Positions 30,087 through 39,281 of a DNA stretch of 64,000 nucleotides are shown in pieces (the stretch's first letter is position 1; each line of letters opens with the position of its first letter). The notes beneath the pieces were generated by a model. That model worked only from the letters and a program-made list of their open reading frames with translations, had not been told where the DNA came from and ran no database searches. The translations under genes and the position numbers were made by a program. The DNA comes from Diplonema papillatum. Its lineage: Eukaryota > Euglenozoa > Diplonemea > Diplonemida > Diplonemidae. The stretch is taken from NCBI GenBank assembly GCA_030068145.1, contig JAPJBO010000481.1, forward strand, positions 107,766 through 171,765, written 5' to 3'.

Positions 30087-31559
30087 TCACGGGACCGTAT
30101 CGGCACCCCCGTAGAATTCTGTGGCGAGTAATCTGACTTGTTCCTGCTGCAGGGGGTTATGCACTGCAGCGGTTGGGTGAGGTAACTCACCCAAAACATA
30201 CTCGACGTCGCTGCTTCGACTCCGAATGGAAGGGGGGAAATATAGAGGTAAGGGGCAAATACAATACAAACACAATCTGATTTGTTCTTCGCTTACACCA
30301 CGGTACGCCTTCTGGAGGTCCGCCGCAACGGACCAGCCCGCCTTGAGGCCTGTTTTGAGTACCACTAGGCGGTGCAAGGTGCTCTCGGCGAGCTGCACCA
30401 TCCCCTCTGGGTCGGAGGAGTCGTCCATCAGATGCAGGATGCACGAGAGGTGGTGAAGGAGGTGCTGGCCGTCGTTCGCCAGGGTCTGCGACCCGTTGAG
30501 GACTTCCGCGAAAATATCGCGGATGTGGACGAGGAGCAGCGACTTCTCGACCTGCCCGTAGGACAGCCACACACGGGGGTCGAGGAGCCCGGGGCCCGGG
30601 GTGATCAGCGCTGGTTGGGATTGAACGGACCCGCGCTCCAGCGCGTCGAGCGGGTCCTGCTGAAAAACCTCCGTCTGGGAGGGTGCCGAGAAATGTTGCC
30701 CCGCGAATGGGTTCTCCTGGACCGGTTGGGCGGGAGCCGGCGGCTGGGGGGCAGAGAAGGGCGCCGGAACATGGCCTGCCCCCGCGTGATGCGACCCGAA
30801 CGGGACGCGAGAGGCATCGACGAGGGGAGGCGGGGGCGGCACTTCCATGCTGCGCTGGACAGATGGGCGCTGAGGGGCTGGGGGCGAGGAGCGTTCCACG
30901 AGCTCCAGCACCATCGCGGTGAGGCGCTCCACCTGGCCCTCCAGGCGCCGGATGTCGTCCGGGCGTTCCGCAAACGTCACCCGCCTCGCGGGCGTGTCCT
31001 GCACGTCGACCTGCAGGGCCCGGGCGACCTCTTCGTCTCCGTCCGGTGTTCCCGGGAGCGGAATCCCCGAGGGGGTGCGCGGAGCAGCAGCGGAAGACGA
31101 GGCGGCGGAGGGGTCGGCCGCGGCAGCAGCAGCAGAAGTGGCGGCAGTTGATGAGGCGCGGGCCGCCGCTGTGGCCGCGGCGGCGGAGATGGCGGCGTAA
31201 TCCGCCGAGTCTGAGTGCGAGGCGTCGGCGGAGCGGCCAGGCAGTCGAGGGGAGGGGTCTTCGCGGTCCGGCGACACCGACCGGACCAGTTCCTCGAAGT
31301 CAGCACGGGTGGCCGTGGGCGCGGACGCGCATGCCAACCAAGCCAACACCCACTGCGCCGTCCCGCTCGGCGGCTGCTCGCCCCCCAGGGCCCCTAGCAG
31401 GGACCTCAGGTACGCGTCCGCGGACGCGCCGGAATCCCCCGCCAACCGGATAATCGGCCGCAGTCGACCATTGTCCGGACGAAAATGGAAAGCGGACGGA
31501 ACTTGGAGCCCCGTAGCCTGCTTCACCCACTCCACCGCGGCCTCCCTGCTCCACTTCAT
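30087..31559 (-). CDS. unassigned gag-like protein
   Basis: A continuous minus-strand frame. The Met at 31559 is preferred over the upstream one at 31682 because the intervening codons are low-complexity leader sequence. The N-terminal 90 residues are globular-looking (MKWSREAAVEWVKQATGLQ). A long Ala/Ser/Pro-rich linker follows, then a short coiled coil (DIRRLEGQVERLTAMVLEL) and a helical C-terminal region of about 110 residues. This layout resembles retroelement Gag or ORF1 proteins, but no zinc knuckle or signature is present. The last 65 residues may be intron or 3' sequence: a donor-like GTAAGC follows the KAYRG codons near 30298. A perfect 21-bp direct repeat lies at 30281-30301 and 31565-31585, bracketing the main body, as a retroposition duplication might. 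Confidence 0.55.
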   Translation of the reverse strand: MKWSREAAVEWVKQATGLQVPSAFHFRPDNGRLRPIIRLAGDSGASADAYLRSLLGALGGEQPPSGTAQWVLAWLACASAPTATRADFEELVRSVSPDREDPSPRLPGRSADASHSDSADYAAISAAAATAAARASSTAATSAAAAAADPSAASSSAAAPRTPSGIPLPGTPDGDEEVARALQVDVQDTPARRVTFAERPDDIRRLEGQVERLTAMVLELVERSSPPAPQRPSVQRSMEVPPPPPLVDASRVPFGSHHAGAGHVPAPFSAPQPPAPAQPVQENPFAGQHFSAPSQTEVFQQDPLDALERGSVQSQPALITPGPGLLDPRVWLSYGQVEKSLLLVHIRDIFAEVLNGSQTLANDGQHLLHHLSCILHLMDDSSDPEGMVQLAESTLHRLVVLKTGLKAGWSVAADLQKAYRGVSEEQIRLCLYCICPLPLYFPPSIRSRSSDVEYVLGELPHPTAAVHNPLQQEQVRLLATEFYGGADTVP

Positions 31560-31739
31560 CCCTTTTTGTTCTTCGCTTACACCACCGTGTGTTGTTTTCT
31601 CACTCAGGATTTTTTGACCTGTTGTGTTTGTGTGATTTGTCGTGTAGGGGTAGACCCGCATGACCTCACGTCCGTTCAACACGTGGTTCGGTAGTTACAG
31701 CACTTGGGATCCCTTCTGTTCTTTGTCGGGCAGCATCGT

Positions 31740-33825
31740 CGAGCATTTCCTTTCAAGCTGGCGCTTATGTAAAAACGGGAAAGGCGCTGCGAATGTCGGA
31801 TCCGAGGGGGTATCGCCCGATCGCCATAATGCCCCTATTCGCAAAGCTTTTGCACTCGACGCTGTACCAGAAGATGAAGCCGCTCGTCCTCAGGTACAAA
31901 TTCCAGTTCGGGTGCGGCAGCCGGAGCGGGGCAGCACAGGTAGTTCTTTATGCCGAAGGAATGGCTGGAATCGGGTTCAGGCACGGAGCCCGACGATGAA
32001 CACCTGCTGCTGCTAGTCGACGTTCTCGCGGCATTTGACACGATACCGCATGAAAAGCTGGTTCGGACGGTCGAGAGGTTGCTTGGTCCCGAGTGGGCGA
32101 GGACGATAGCGAGGGTCATCGAGGATCAGGAAGTGTCGATTGTGCACTATGACGGTTTCACCCCACCGGTTGGCATGAAACGCGGCGTTCTCCAGGGATC
32201 ACCCCTCAGCGTGCTGCTGTACATCTTGTATACCTGCGAGCCTCCCCCCGAGGATGAAACACGGGCATACGTCGATGACCTGGTTGCACGCACGACGAGA
32301 TCACGACTCCAAGGAACGTACAGGGCCCTAAAGAAGTGGGCGACATCGAAAGACCTGGAGTTGGCTGAGGAAAAGACGGTTGTACTGGCGAGGTCTTCCT
32401 TCGCATGGAGCTCGGATCCCATTCGTGAAACCACCAACCGGGCAAGACTGCTGGGCGTGTGTATCCATGCGGGCGGACGACTGAGTGGGTGCGACAATGA
32501 CGCCAAGTGCATGGAAAGGCTGGCGCGCCTCGTCGACTTCACAAACTCGCTCCACAAGGCGAACATGCGCCTTTTTCAGCAGCCACGTGCTCCCCATCGT
32601 ATCGATGCACTGTCTTTCGTCTTGCTTCGACCCGCGGGCGCCGAAGCTCGTTGCAGCCCACGCGAGTCTCTTTCCCAAGCATCGCCACAGCAGGGGGATA
32701 AAGGATTTCGCGTGGTGCAAAGACGGCTTTGCCTGCCAAAATGTCGAGACATATGCGGCGCTACAACGAACGCGGGCGGTACTGGCTCATCGACCTGACG
32801 AGGCGAAAAGCGCACTGCCGGTCGAAGGATTCCGGCGAAGGCCGCCACACCCGACGGTCGAGGGAGAGGACGTTTTGGAACGGTTAGACGCGCTACTGGG
32901 GACGGATGAATTCTCGGAGCCGCGGGAAATGGTGGTGGCGACCGACGGGGGGTTCCTGGAAGACGAATCACGCGGGTCCGCCGGGGTGTCAATTGGCACG
33001 ACGTCGTTCGGCTGCATGGTGAGGGGCACGGTGACATCGAGTACGGAGACCGAGTTGGCCGCCATCTACCTGTTAGCGACGACATTACGGCGGCGTGAAG
33101 TCGCACCCGACCGTGTCACGTGGTACAGCGACAGCGAGGCCGCAATCTTGCGTGTCCGCCGCGGAGAGCCCGGCGACCCCGTCGCCAACGCAGTAGGCGA
33201 GTACGCGCAGTGCCTTCGATGGAGTAAGGGGCACGCCGACAACGCCTTCATCAACCGGGCGGACGAGGCGGCGACCCAGGCACTCCGGGACAGAGGACCG
33301 GGTCTAAGCATGGAGTTGCTCCACCTTTTAAACGGGGTGAAGTCTGTGTGCTGTCTCGTGGCTGAGGAGTTCCCGATGCTGGAGAGCCCCATCCGTTTCG
33401 TGCGGCGCGTCTGGCGTCACCGCCGCACGAAGACGGCCATGAGGAGTATCCGAGAGCTGGCATCGGCAAAGACGACAAAGGGAAGCACCCTCGGCTCCCT
33501 CGAGACCATACCCGGGGCGGCAGACCTCCTGCAGTCCATCGTGCGGCGTGCGGTAATGCCTCGAGGCACAAAGGTCAACTGTAAACGGTGCGCGGAGATG
33601 GCAACCGCCCAGCATGTACTGCTGGCAGACGACGCGACGCACAATGATGTGTCTGATATCATGGAAGCATACCCACAAGACCGACCACATCTGAGGCGAC
33701 TCCTCGAAGACTTTGCGACAAGACGAAGGCCCACAATCCGCCACGTGGCCAGGCGTGTGAAAGCGCTATGTGACGACCCGCTCGCGGCTCGTTGGTCATC
33801 CCTCGTTTTGAGATATCTCGATTAG
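31740..33825 (+). pseudogene. LINE reverse transcriptase-RNase H protein, frameshifted
   Basis: The coding sequence changes phase at least three times. RT finger motif YRPIAI is in one frame near 31808. Motif A (DVLAAFDTIPHEKL, about 32015), motif B (GVLQGSPLS, about 32187) and motif C (AYVDDLV, about 32267) are in the next. The RNase H domain lies in the frame 32485-33825: VVATDGGF near 32935, STETELAAI near 33040, WYSDSEAAI near 33120 and GHADNAF near 33230. The C-terminal region has a C-x2-C...H cluster (NCKRCAEMATAQH) and ends LRYLD. RT plus RNase H in one protein is typical of the I/R1 group of LINEs among others. The exact clade is not assigned. Confidence 0.88.
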
Positions 33826-33923
33826 TGCATGCTTGTATTGACAGTGAAAAAGGCGACTAGCGGAAAGGAGAAAGACAGTAAGGAGAGTGGACATTGGGCG
33901 GCCGACAAAAAAAAAAAAAAAAA

Positions 33924-34016
33924 CGCTAACCCAAACAACTTCCGCCGGTAGAGAAACCTCGCCTAAAGAAATCAACTGCCTTCGGGTAGGCTAGTCTGAC
34001 ACTAGTTGTCGTCGGG
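33924..34016 (+). ncRNA. 93-bp LINE 3' tail with conserved hairpins
   Basis: This element lies between two A-runs at the end of copies B (15655-15747), C (22265-22357) and D. C and D are identical over all 93 positions and B differs at three. Two small stems are visible: gcct-tcgggt-aggc and ctagt-ctgac-actag, both enclosed by caact/agttg. A conserved 3' hairpin is what reverse transcriptases of stringent LINEs recognise, so this is probably the RT recognition tail of the RNA. A separate tail-hitching SINE is the alternative, but no Pol III boxes are present. Confidence 0.65.
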
Positions 34017-34043
34017 AAAAAAAAAAAAAAAAAAAAAAAAAAA

Positions 34044-35095
34044 CGCTAAGGGTAGAAAGTTTTTTTTTTTTGTGCCCATGTTCGCGCGCGCGCAAAATTT
34101 TCCAAACCTCCGAGAAAAAAAACTTTTGGAAAAAAAAACTTTTCAACAGGAATGTGCAGGGGCGTATGTAACTCGGGACCCCCGGTCCTGGGTTTTTGAA
34201 ACCGCGACTTTTTTTCCAACTTTCATACAGGGTTTTTTTTTCTAACTTTCGGTGTGCATGCACTTTTTCTAGGTTTGGTTTGTTAGCGCACTGGTCGCAC
34301 ATTCCAGGATGTGCGTGCAGAAGCTGCTTGGGACAACGGATTGACTGTGTGCAGGTCAGCTTGGCAACGTTCTGGAGCCTATGATAGGTGAGACATCGGA
34401 GTCTCACTTTTCTGCGCCTTCTGCGCGGTCAAGTCACCCAAATGTCCTACCAACAGGCACACACACACACACGAACCTATGGAACTTACTGTACTGACCA
34501 GCAAGTTACGCCAACCGCAAAAGTCGCGTTTCAGCGTCCTTCGAGGTAGCCTACGGCTAAGTTCCAAACTCCTGGACGATGACCAACTGTGGACTTGGCG
34601 CTTGCAGACTTAGACGAGGATGCACGTAAACGTCATGCTGTTGGGGCCATGCTTTAGAAGTTGCCAATTAAGCCGTTCCACGTTCCAGAGACCTAGTTAT
34701 CTCTTCGCACGTGATGCTTGCTTTTGTCTTGATCGTCGCGCTCAGGCGCGCGTTTGGTGCCTCGCGTCTCCTTCGACTGCTCGTCCAGGTTCATCGGTTG
34801 CGCGTCGATTTTTGCTTCTTCACGGCGCTTGGGCGATGACCGCGCTTCGATGGGCGCTCCTCTACGCCGTTTGTTGTCGGGTTCGACGCAGAGTTCGTTC
34901 GCCGCTTCTTCGCTCGCTCGCGTCGGTTGTTGCTCGTCTTCTGCTGCCTCCGGTAGCAGGAACACTCGATACGAGAACTTTACACAGCCTTCAGGGTAGT
35001 TGGTTCAAAGAAAAGTCAAGTTTTCCCATTCAAGCATCAGACTGCTAGCATGGTGGCGGTATGGGGTCCGTTCAAAAGAAATGCGTAGTTTTGTT
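34044..35095. other. no gene recognised
   Basis: Begins with cgctaag after the LINE A-tail, then a cgcgcgcgc/aaaattttcc segment like those near 18.76 and 21.39 kb. A small Lys/Arg-rich minus frame (34965-34693) is not convincing. A (ca)n microsatellite lies at about 34458-34473. Confidence 0.4.
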
Positions 35096-35098
35096 TTA

Positions 35099-36155
35099 AG
35101 AAAAAGGTGAAGCAGAAGGTTTCGTGTCCAACTGACATGAAGCTGGAGAGCTCCGACCCGCTGCTGAGGGCGGTTGCGAAGGTCTGGGTTGAGCGCCGGT
35201 GGCCCGCAGGAAGAGGCGCATCAACCCCGCAGTGCGACGCCGCCGCAAGCGGGATCGCGCACTTGGCCCGAAGTCGGTGCCCGCTCCCCCTCAACCAACC
35301 AAGCCTGTGGTCCCGGCTACCCGAAGTCCCGGCAACGCCCCGGACGAGCGAAACGGCGGTTCGTTGCAGCCTGACCCGTCGACGACCCGGAATACGGGCG
35401 ATGCTCCCGGGGTATCCAACTTGCCTGTCGTGCCAGCTCGGCCCCCGCTTTTGCCCCAGGTGCCCCTGCAACGGGTGTCTATCTCCCTTGCTCAACCAAG
35501 CAACCCAACGGGAAGTTACGGCATTGCGTGTCGCGGCACGCAGTTGCCTGACTCCCACGGACTCCACTCCCTTCCCGCTCCCACGATCCCCCCCGTGCAG
35601 CGACTCAGTTCGGGCTCAGACCCGCGAGGCCACGCGGCACAGGCCCCCGCAGCTACGATTGCTGGCGGGAACGCAGCACACAACGTCGCAGATTCCGACA
35701 ACACTGAGCTTTGGGGCAGCGCTTGCTCCGGTGTGCAGCGACCTGGTCCGGTCGATGATTCCCACGAAGGGGACTACGCCGCATGCACTTACGATGCGCG
35801 GCGACCCGGGCCAGCGGTGGCTCTAGGGGAGGCTGGTTATTTTTCTCTGTTCGAAGGTCTTGACCCTTTTGGTTTTCACGGACCCGCGTTGTGGAATTCC
35901 GCAACTTGTGTGGTTGCTCCATTTGTGACGTCAGCTGGTGTCCGGGGGTTCCCCTCATCTGGCGACAGCCTACTCCCGGGAATGTTTGTGCCGCATGATA
36001 GCCCGTGTCTGTGGGTGCCCCCCCGGCCTGGGTGGGCTTGCCCTCCGCTGCCATCGGCACTCGGTGACTACGAAGTGGCGGGCAGCAAAAGGGATGGTGG
36101 GCGGGAAAAAAGAAACGAGGACGGGAGCACTTACATTTCTTGTTCACCTGGATGA
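35099..36155 (+). pseudogene. Gag C-terminus and ORF2 start of a rearranged YR retrotransposon
   Basis: Codons at about 35146-35213 (SDPLLRAVAKVWVERRWPAGR) resemble the Gag C-terminus of the intact elements (SDNPMQKAVAKVEGDMAKRG). The frame 35199-36155 overlaps it and starts with a basic stretch (MARRKRRINPAVRRRRKR), just as ORF2 overlaps Gag in the intact copies. The remainder is Pro/Gly-rich without a catalytic domain and stops. The reverse transcriptase expected next is instead on the opposite strand from 38457 downward. Confidence 0.6.
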
Positions 36156-36376
36156 GGTTTCTGGTTATACTAGCTGGGAGCACAGTGCACTTCGCTGGGA
36201 TAATTCCCCCGATAAATCGTCAGAATGATCCTCCAGCTGCGTTTCCTTTCCGTGCCCCAGTTCTCGCTTCTGCGGCGCTCGTTTTGCTGCCGCTTCTACG
36301 CGCAGCTCTCTTCCGCCTTGCTCAGGGATCAAAACGGGAATGAGAGAAACACGGGCTACTTACCAAACAAACGAAG

Positions 36377-36424
36377 GGGTGAAACCGGCCGATTGGCTAT
36401 GACGGCCGCAGGGACGAAGTCACG
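36377..36424 (-). repeat. B1-like end of the rearranged YR element, inverted to 38432-38491
   Basis: A 48-bp sequence running ggggtgaaaccggccgattg...gggacgaagtcac recurs in inverted orientation at 38432-38491, where it carries an 11-bp internal duplication. On the minus strand it follows the RNase H coding end exactly as the B1 repeat follows it in the intact elements (both begin gtgac[c/t]tc). Confidence 0.8.
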
Positions 36425-38457
36425 CCACCTGCCCCCCCGCGAGTGAAAAAGGCCCTCACCGCCAGTAGTAGTTGCCGCCTGTCCTCAGGAGAGGCATCGG
36501 CAGCAAGGGCCACCCGCGAAGGAACATCAGCCGGATTGTCCTTCGTGCTGATCCACATGATGGACCAGTCGCACTCTAGCTGCTGCAGTCGGGCAAGAGC
36601 GGCCACCACTGCGTCGTTTAATGCCTTGTTGGGCATGCAGCTCTTCTTACGTGCGACTCCGACAACCGTGGTGTTGTCGACATGGATGTCTACTGCGCCT
36701 CCCGACACCGAGGAGGGCAGGGACTCGACAGCCTTCCGAAGCGCACACGCTTCGAGGACATTGATGTGATCGCGAGCCTCGGACCCGGACCAGTTTCCCC
36801 CCAACACTCTAATCTCGGCTGTTTGTCTGTCAACAAGGACGGCTCCCCACCCCTGCAGCGACGCGTCGACGTATACGGCAAACGGGCGAACCCGGCTGGG
36901 GGGGGAAAACGTTCTCACACGATCGACGGCGTTGATCCATGCCTGAAGATCCGTACGGACCGAGGACGGGACCGGGACGACCTCAGACACTAAACGGGTG
37001 CCTTTGTTCAGGTTGTTCGTGATCCGCCGGACAAACTTCAGCGTAAACCAAAAAGACCCCGGAAACGTTCCTGAGATTGCACTCGCGTGCAACAAACGTC
37101 CGCAGAGCGACTCTAGGTCACCGGCTGTGGGGAAATTCAAACAAACGGCCCGAATCTTATCGATCAAGCGGGCCGTGGGCCTAACGGTTCTCTGTCCATG
37201 GTCGAACGTGACTCCAATGAAGTCATACACCGAGGCCGCGTCGTTGCTGTCTTCGGGTTTCCATGAAGCACAGACTCGCGCGGCCAGCCGATCCAGTTCA
37301 TCGGTCTGGCGCAGTACCGCATCACGCGGTCCGGAAAGGCGAATATTGTCGACCCAAGCGTGGACGACTATGTCCTTTGCTGCGAACTCCGGTGGTACGA
37401 AATCCGGGTGCCCCGCCAAGACGGCGGTCAGCGTGTGCATCAACTCTGGTGCACACGAGTGCCCCATGGGCAGCCTGTTCAGCACATAGGGATTCCCCTG
37501 GTCATCGAGGAACCCAAAATGTCGGCGGGCCGCTAGCGGAACCTCGACCTGGTAAAAACCACAGCGCAGATCGCGCGTGGTGGCACACTCGGAACTGGCG
37601 ACGTTAAGGTATTCAGAGACGTGGCCCAGCGGAACCTGAGCCACGTAGCCCTGACGGCTCAGCAAGTCGTTGGCCTCTTGTGTCCAAAGAATGAACCTCT
37701 GACGCAGATGGCCGGCCTTATCTTCTACCACCGTGAATGGCAGATTGCTGAAGTCGCCGGGCGTGTGGGAAGGTGACGCGATGCCTAGCCTCACCATTTC
37801 CTCAGCATGACTCTGCTGCAGGTGACTACGACGCTCCCCACAGGAACGGCTCGCTGGCCGATCACGCACAGGAAAAAACGTGGCCTTCCAGACCGAATCG
37901 AATCTGGCCCGCACGTCGGGCTTCATTCTCTCCAGAAGCGGTCCCGTGTCCATGACGGGCACTGCTGCCACATGGAGCGGAGCTTCTCTCTCGGTTAGAG
38001 ACACGGGAAGGCGGGTGCTGTGCGCGCGCCTGGTGATACTATGGCGTCCCCCCAGGTACGTGGGAGGTATGGCCTCCGGGGGAATCGATTGCTTGGTTGC
38101 TTGCGAAGTATTGGTAAAAGAAGCGCTCTGGTGACACGAGGGAGAATAAGGCTGTGACGCCACAAAACTTGATCCCCCAACAGGCTCCGCCGGAATTCCA
38201 TTTTCGGGCAGGCTGCAGGACTCGCCGGGGCCCGTGTTGCGGCAGGAAACCTTGTCAGGGTCTGCGCCTTGCCCTAGGAAGTCACCCCGGATGCTACAGG
38301 TAGGGCGTAGAGCTTGGTTCCTGAACAGCACGGCATTGTCTATTCTCCTGTGCCCATTGTGGGCGGTTCCGCGTCTCCTTTTCTTGTCAGGTAGGTTGCA
38401 TTGTTTTTCTTCTTCCCGCCCGCCTTCCCCCGGTGACTTCGTCCCTGCGGCCGTCAT
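36397..38457 (-). CDS. reverse transcriptase-RNase H of the divergent YR element
   Basis: A continuous 686-residue frame. From about residue 155 it aligns with the RT/RNase H part of the two intact elements. The order is PLHVAAVPVMDTGPL, then the RT core (TRDLRCGFYQVEVP, LPMGHSCAPELMH, HAWVDNIRLSG), then RNase H (FAVYVDASLQGWG, a glutamate in NVLEACALRKAV, HVDNTTVVG, NPADVPSR). The first 150 residues have no clear domain and overlap the inverted terminal sequence. Motif C is WVDN rather than YxDD. The stop lies in the B1-like repeat. The frame is intact, but Gag and recombinase are not present upstream on this strand. Confidence 0.85.
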   Translation of the reverse strand: MTAAGTKSPGEGGREEEKQCNLPDKKRRRGTAHNGHRRIDNAVLFRNQALRPTCSIRGDFLGQGADPDKVSCRNTGPGESCSLPENGIPAEPVGGSSFVASQPYSPSCHQSASFTNTSQATKQSIPPEAIPPTYLGGRHSITRRAHSTRLPVSLTEREAPLHVAAVPVMDTGPLLERMKPDVRARFDSVWKATFFPVRDRPASRSCGERRSHLQQSHAEEMVRLGIASPSHTPGDFSNLPFTVVEDKAGHLRQRFILWTQEANDLLSRQGYVAQVPLGHVSEYLNVASSECATTRDLRCGFYQVEVPLAARRHFGFLDDQGNPYVLNRLPMGHSCAPELMHTLTAVLAGHPDFVPPEFAAKDIVVHAWVDNIRLSGPRDAVLRQTDELDRLAARVCASWKPEDSNDAASVYDFIGVTFDHGQRTVRPTARLIDKIRAVCLNFPTAGDLESLCGRLLHASAISGTFPGSFWFTLKFVRRITNNLNKGTRLVSEVVPVPSSVRTDLQAWINAVDRVRTFSPPSRVRPFAVYVDASLQGWGAVLVDRQTAEIRVLGGNWSGSEARDHINVLEACALRKAVESLPSSVSGGAVDIHVDNTTVVGVARKKSCMPNKALNDAVVAALARLQQLECDWSIMWISTKDNPADVPSRVALAADASPEDRRQLLLAVRAFFTRGGAGGVTSSLRPS

Positions 38458-38498
38458 AGCGTCATGATAGCCAATCGGCCGGTTTCACCCCAATTTCC

Positions 38499-38771
38499 AA
38501 CATTTTGGTCCAACATTTTGGTCCAACATTTTGGTCCAACATTTTGGTCCAACATTTTGGTCCAACATTTTGGTCCAACATTTTGGTCCAACATTTTGGT
38601 CCAACATTTTGGTCCAACATTTTGGTCCAACATTTTGGTCCAACATTTTGGTCCAACATTTTGGTCCAACATTTTGGTCCAACATTTTGGTCCAACATTT
38701 TGGTCCAACATTTTGGTCCAACATTTTGGTCCAACATTTTGGTCCAACATTTTGGTCCAACATTTTGGTCC
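38499..38771 (+). repeat. 13-bp satellite, 21 units
   Basis: Exactly 21 copies of aacattttggtcc (273 bp) with no variants, filling the space between the end of the rearranged YR element and the B2 terminus of the next one. The same unit is at 44684-44826 and 49158-53567. Confidence 0.98.
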
Positions 38772-39281
38772 AGAATTCTCCGTCGTTCACGCACTCCTGA
38801 GACGCAAGCAATGAACGGAGAAAACACGAGAGGTCACATACGATGGGGTTACCCCCCGAGCTAGCCGCAGAAAGTGAGCGAACGGGCTAGCCCCGGAGGT
38901 CACGGGGGACGGAGGGTGGGAACCCATGCCCCACGGATCTCGCCGCCGAAGCAACGGAAGCTGGTATCCAGCAAGAAAGTGCACCCTCGCACGAGGGTAT
39001 CCATGGCCGCACGGCCGTCGAAGGCAGAAAATGATAAACAGAGTTGCAGGGAGGGCGGGTGGGAAAATTTTCCCCCGCGATCCAAGTGCGCACCGAGGTG
39101 TCCTAAGGGTCGTTTGTTTTACCTAGTAGAATTCCCCTGATAAATCAATAGAATTCTCCGTCGTTCACGCACTCCTGAGACGCAAGCAATGAACGGAGAA
39201 AACACGAGAGGTCACATACGATGGGGTTACCCCCCGAGCTAGCCGCAGAAAGTGAGCGAACGGGCTAGCCCCGGAGGTCAC
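38772..39281 (-). repeat. B1-A2-B2 terminal block, copy 1
   Basis: The 132-bp B sequence occurs twice in direct orientation (39150-39281 and 38772-38903) around a 246-bp A2 segment. B holds an imperfect inverted repeat (ttctccgt near 38776 and acggagaa near 38815). In PAT/Ngaro-type elements such split direct repeats allow a circular intermediate to be made and then integrated by the recombinase. The RT-RNase H stop codon (39278-39280) lies inside B1. Confidence 0.9.

Larger units (their letters stand above)
31740..34043 (+). mobile_element. LINE copy D, longest copy of the RT + RNase H family
   Basis: The body runs from a truncated reverse transcriptase start near 31740 to an A-run at 33907-33923, then the 93-bp tail (33924-34016) and a final A27. 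It contains RT, RNase H and the C-terminal domain shared with copies A, B and C. There is no endonuclease or ORF1, so it too is 5'-truncated. It is divergent in orientation to the minus-strand gene ending upstream. Confidence 0.9.

Noticed and set aside
38499-38771. Telomeric or subtelomeric repeat
   Set aside because: The unit does not resemble any TTAGGG-like motif, and arrays are internal and flanked by elements on both sides.
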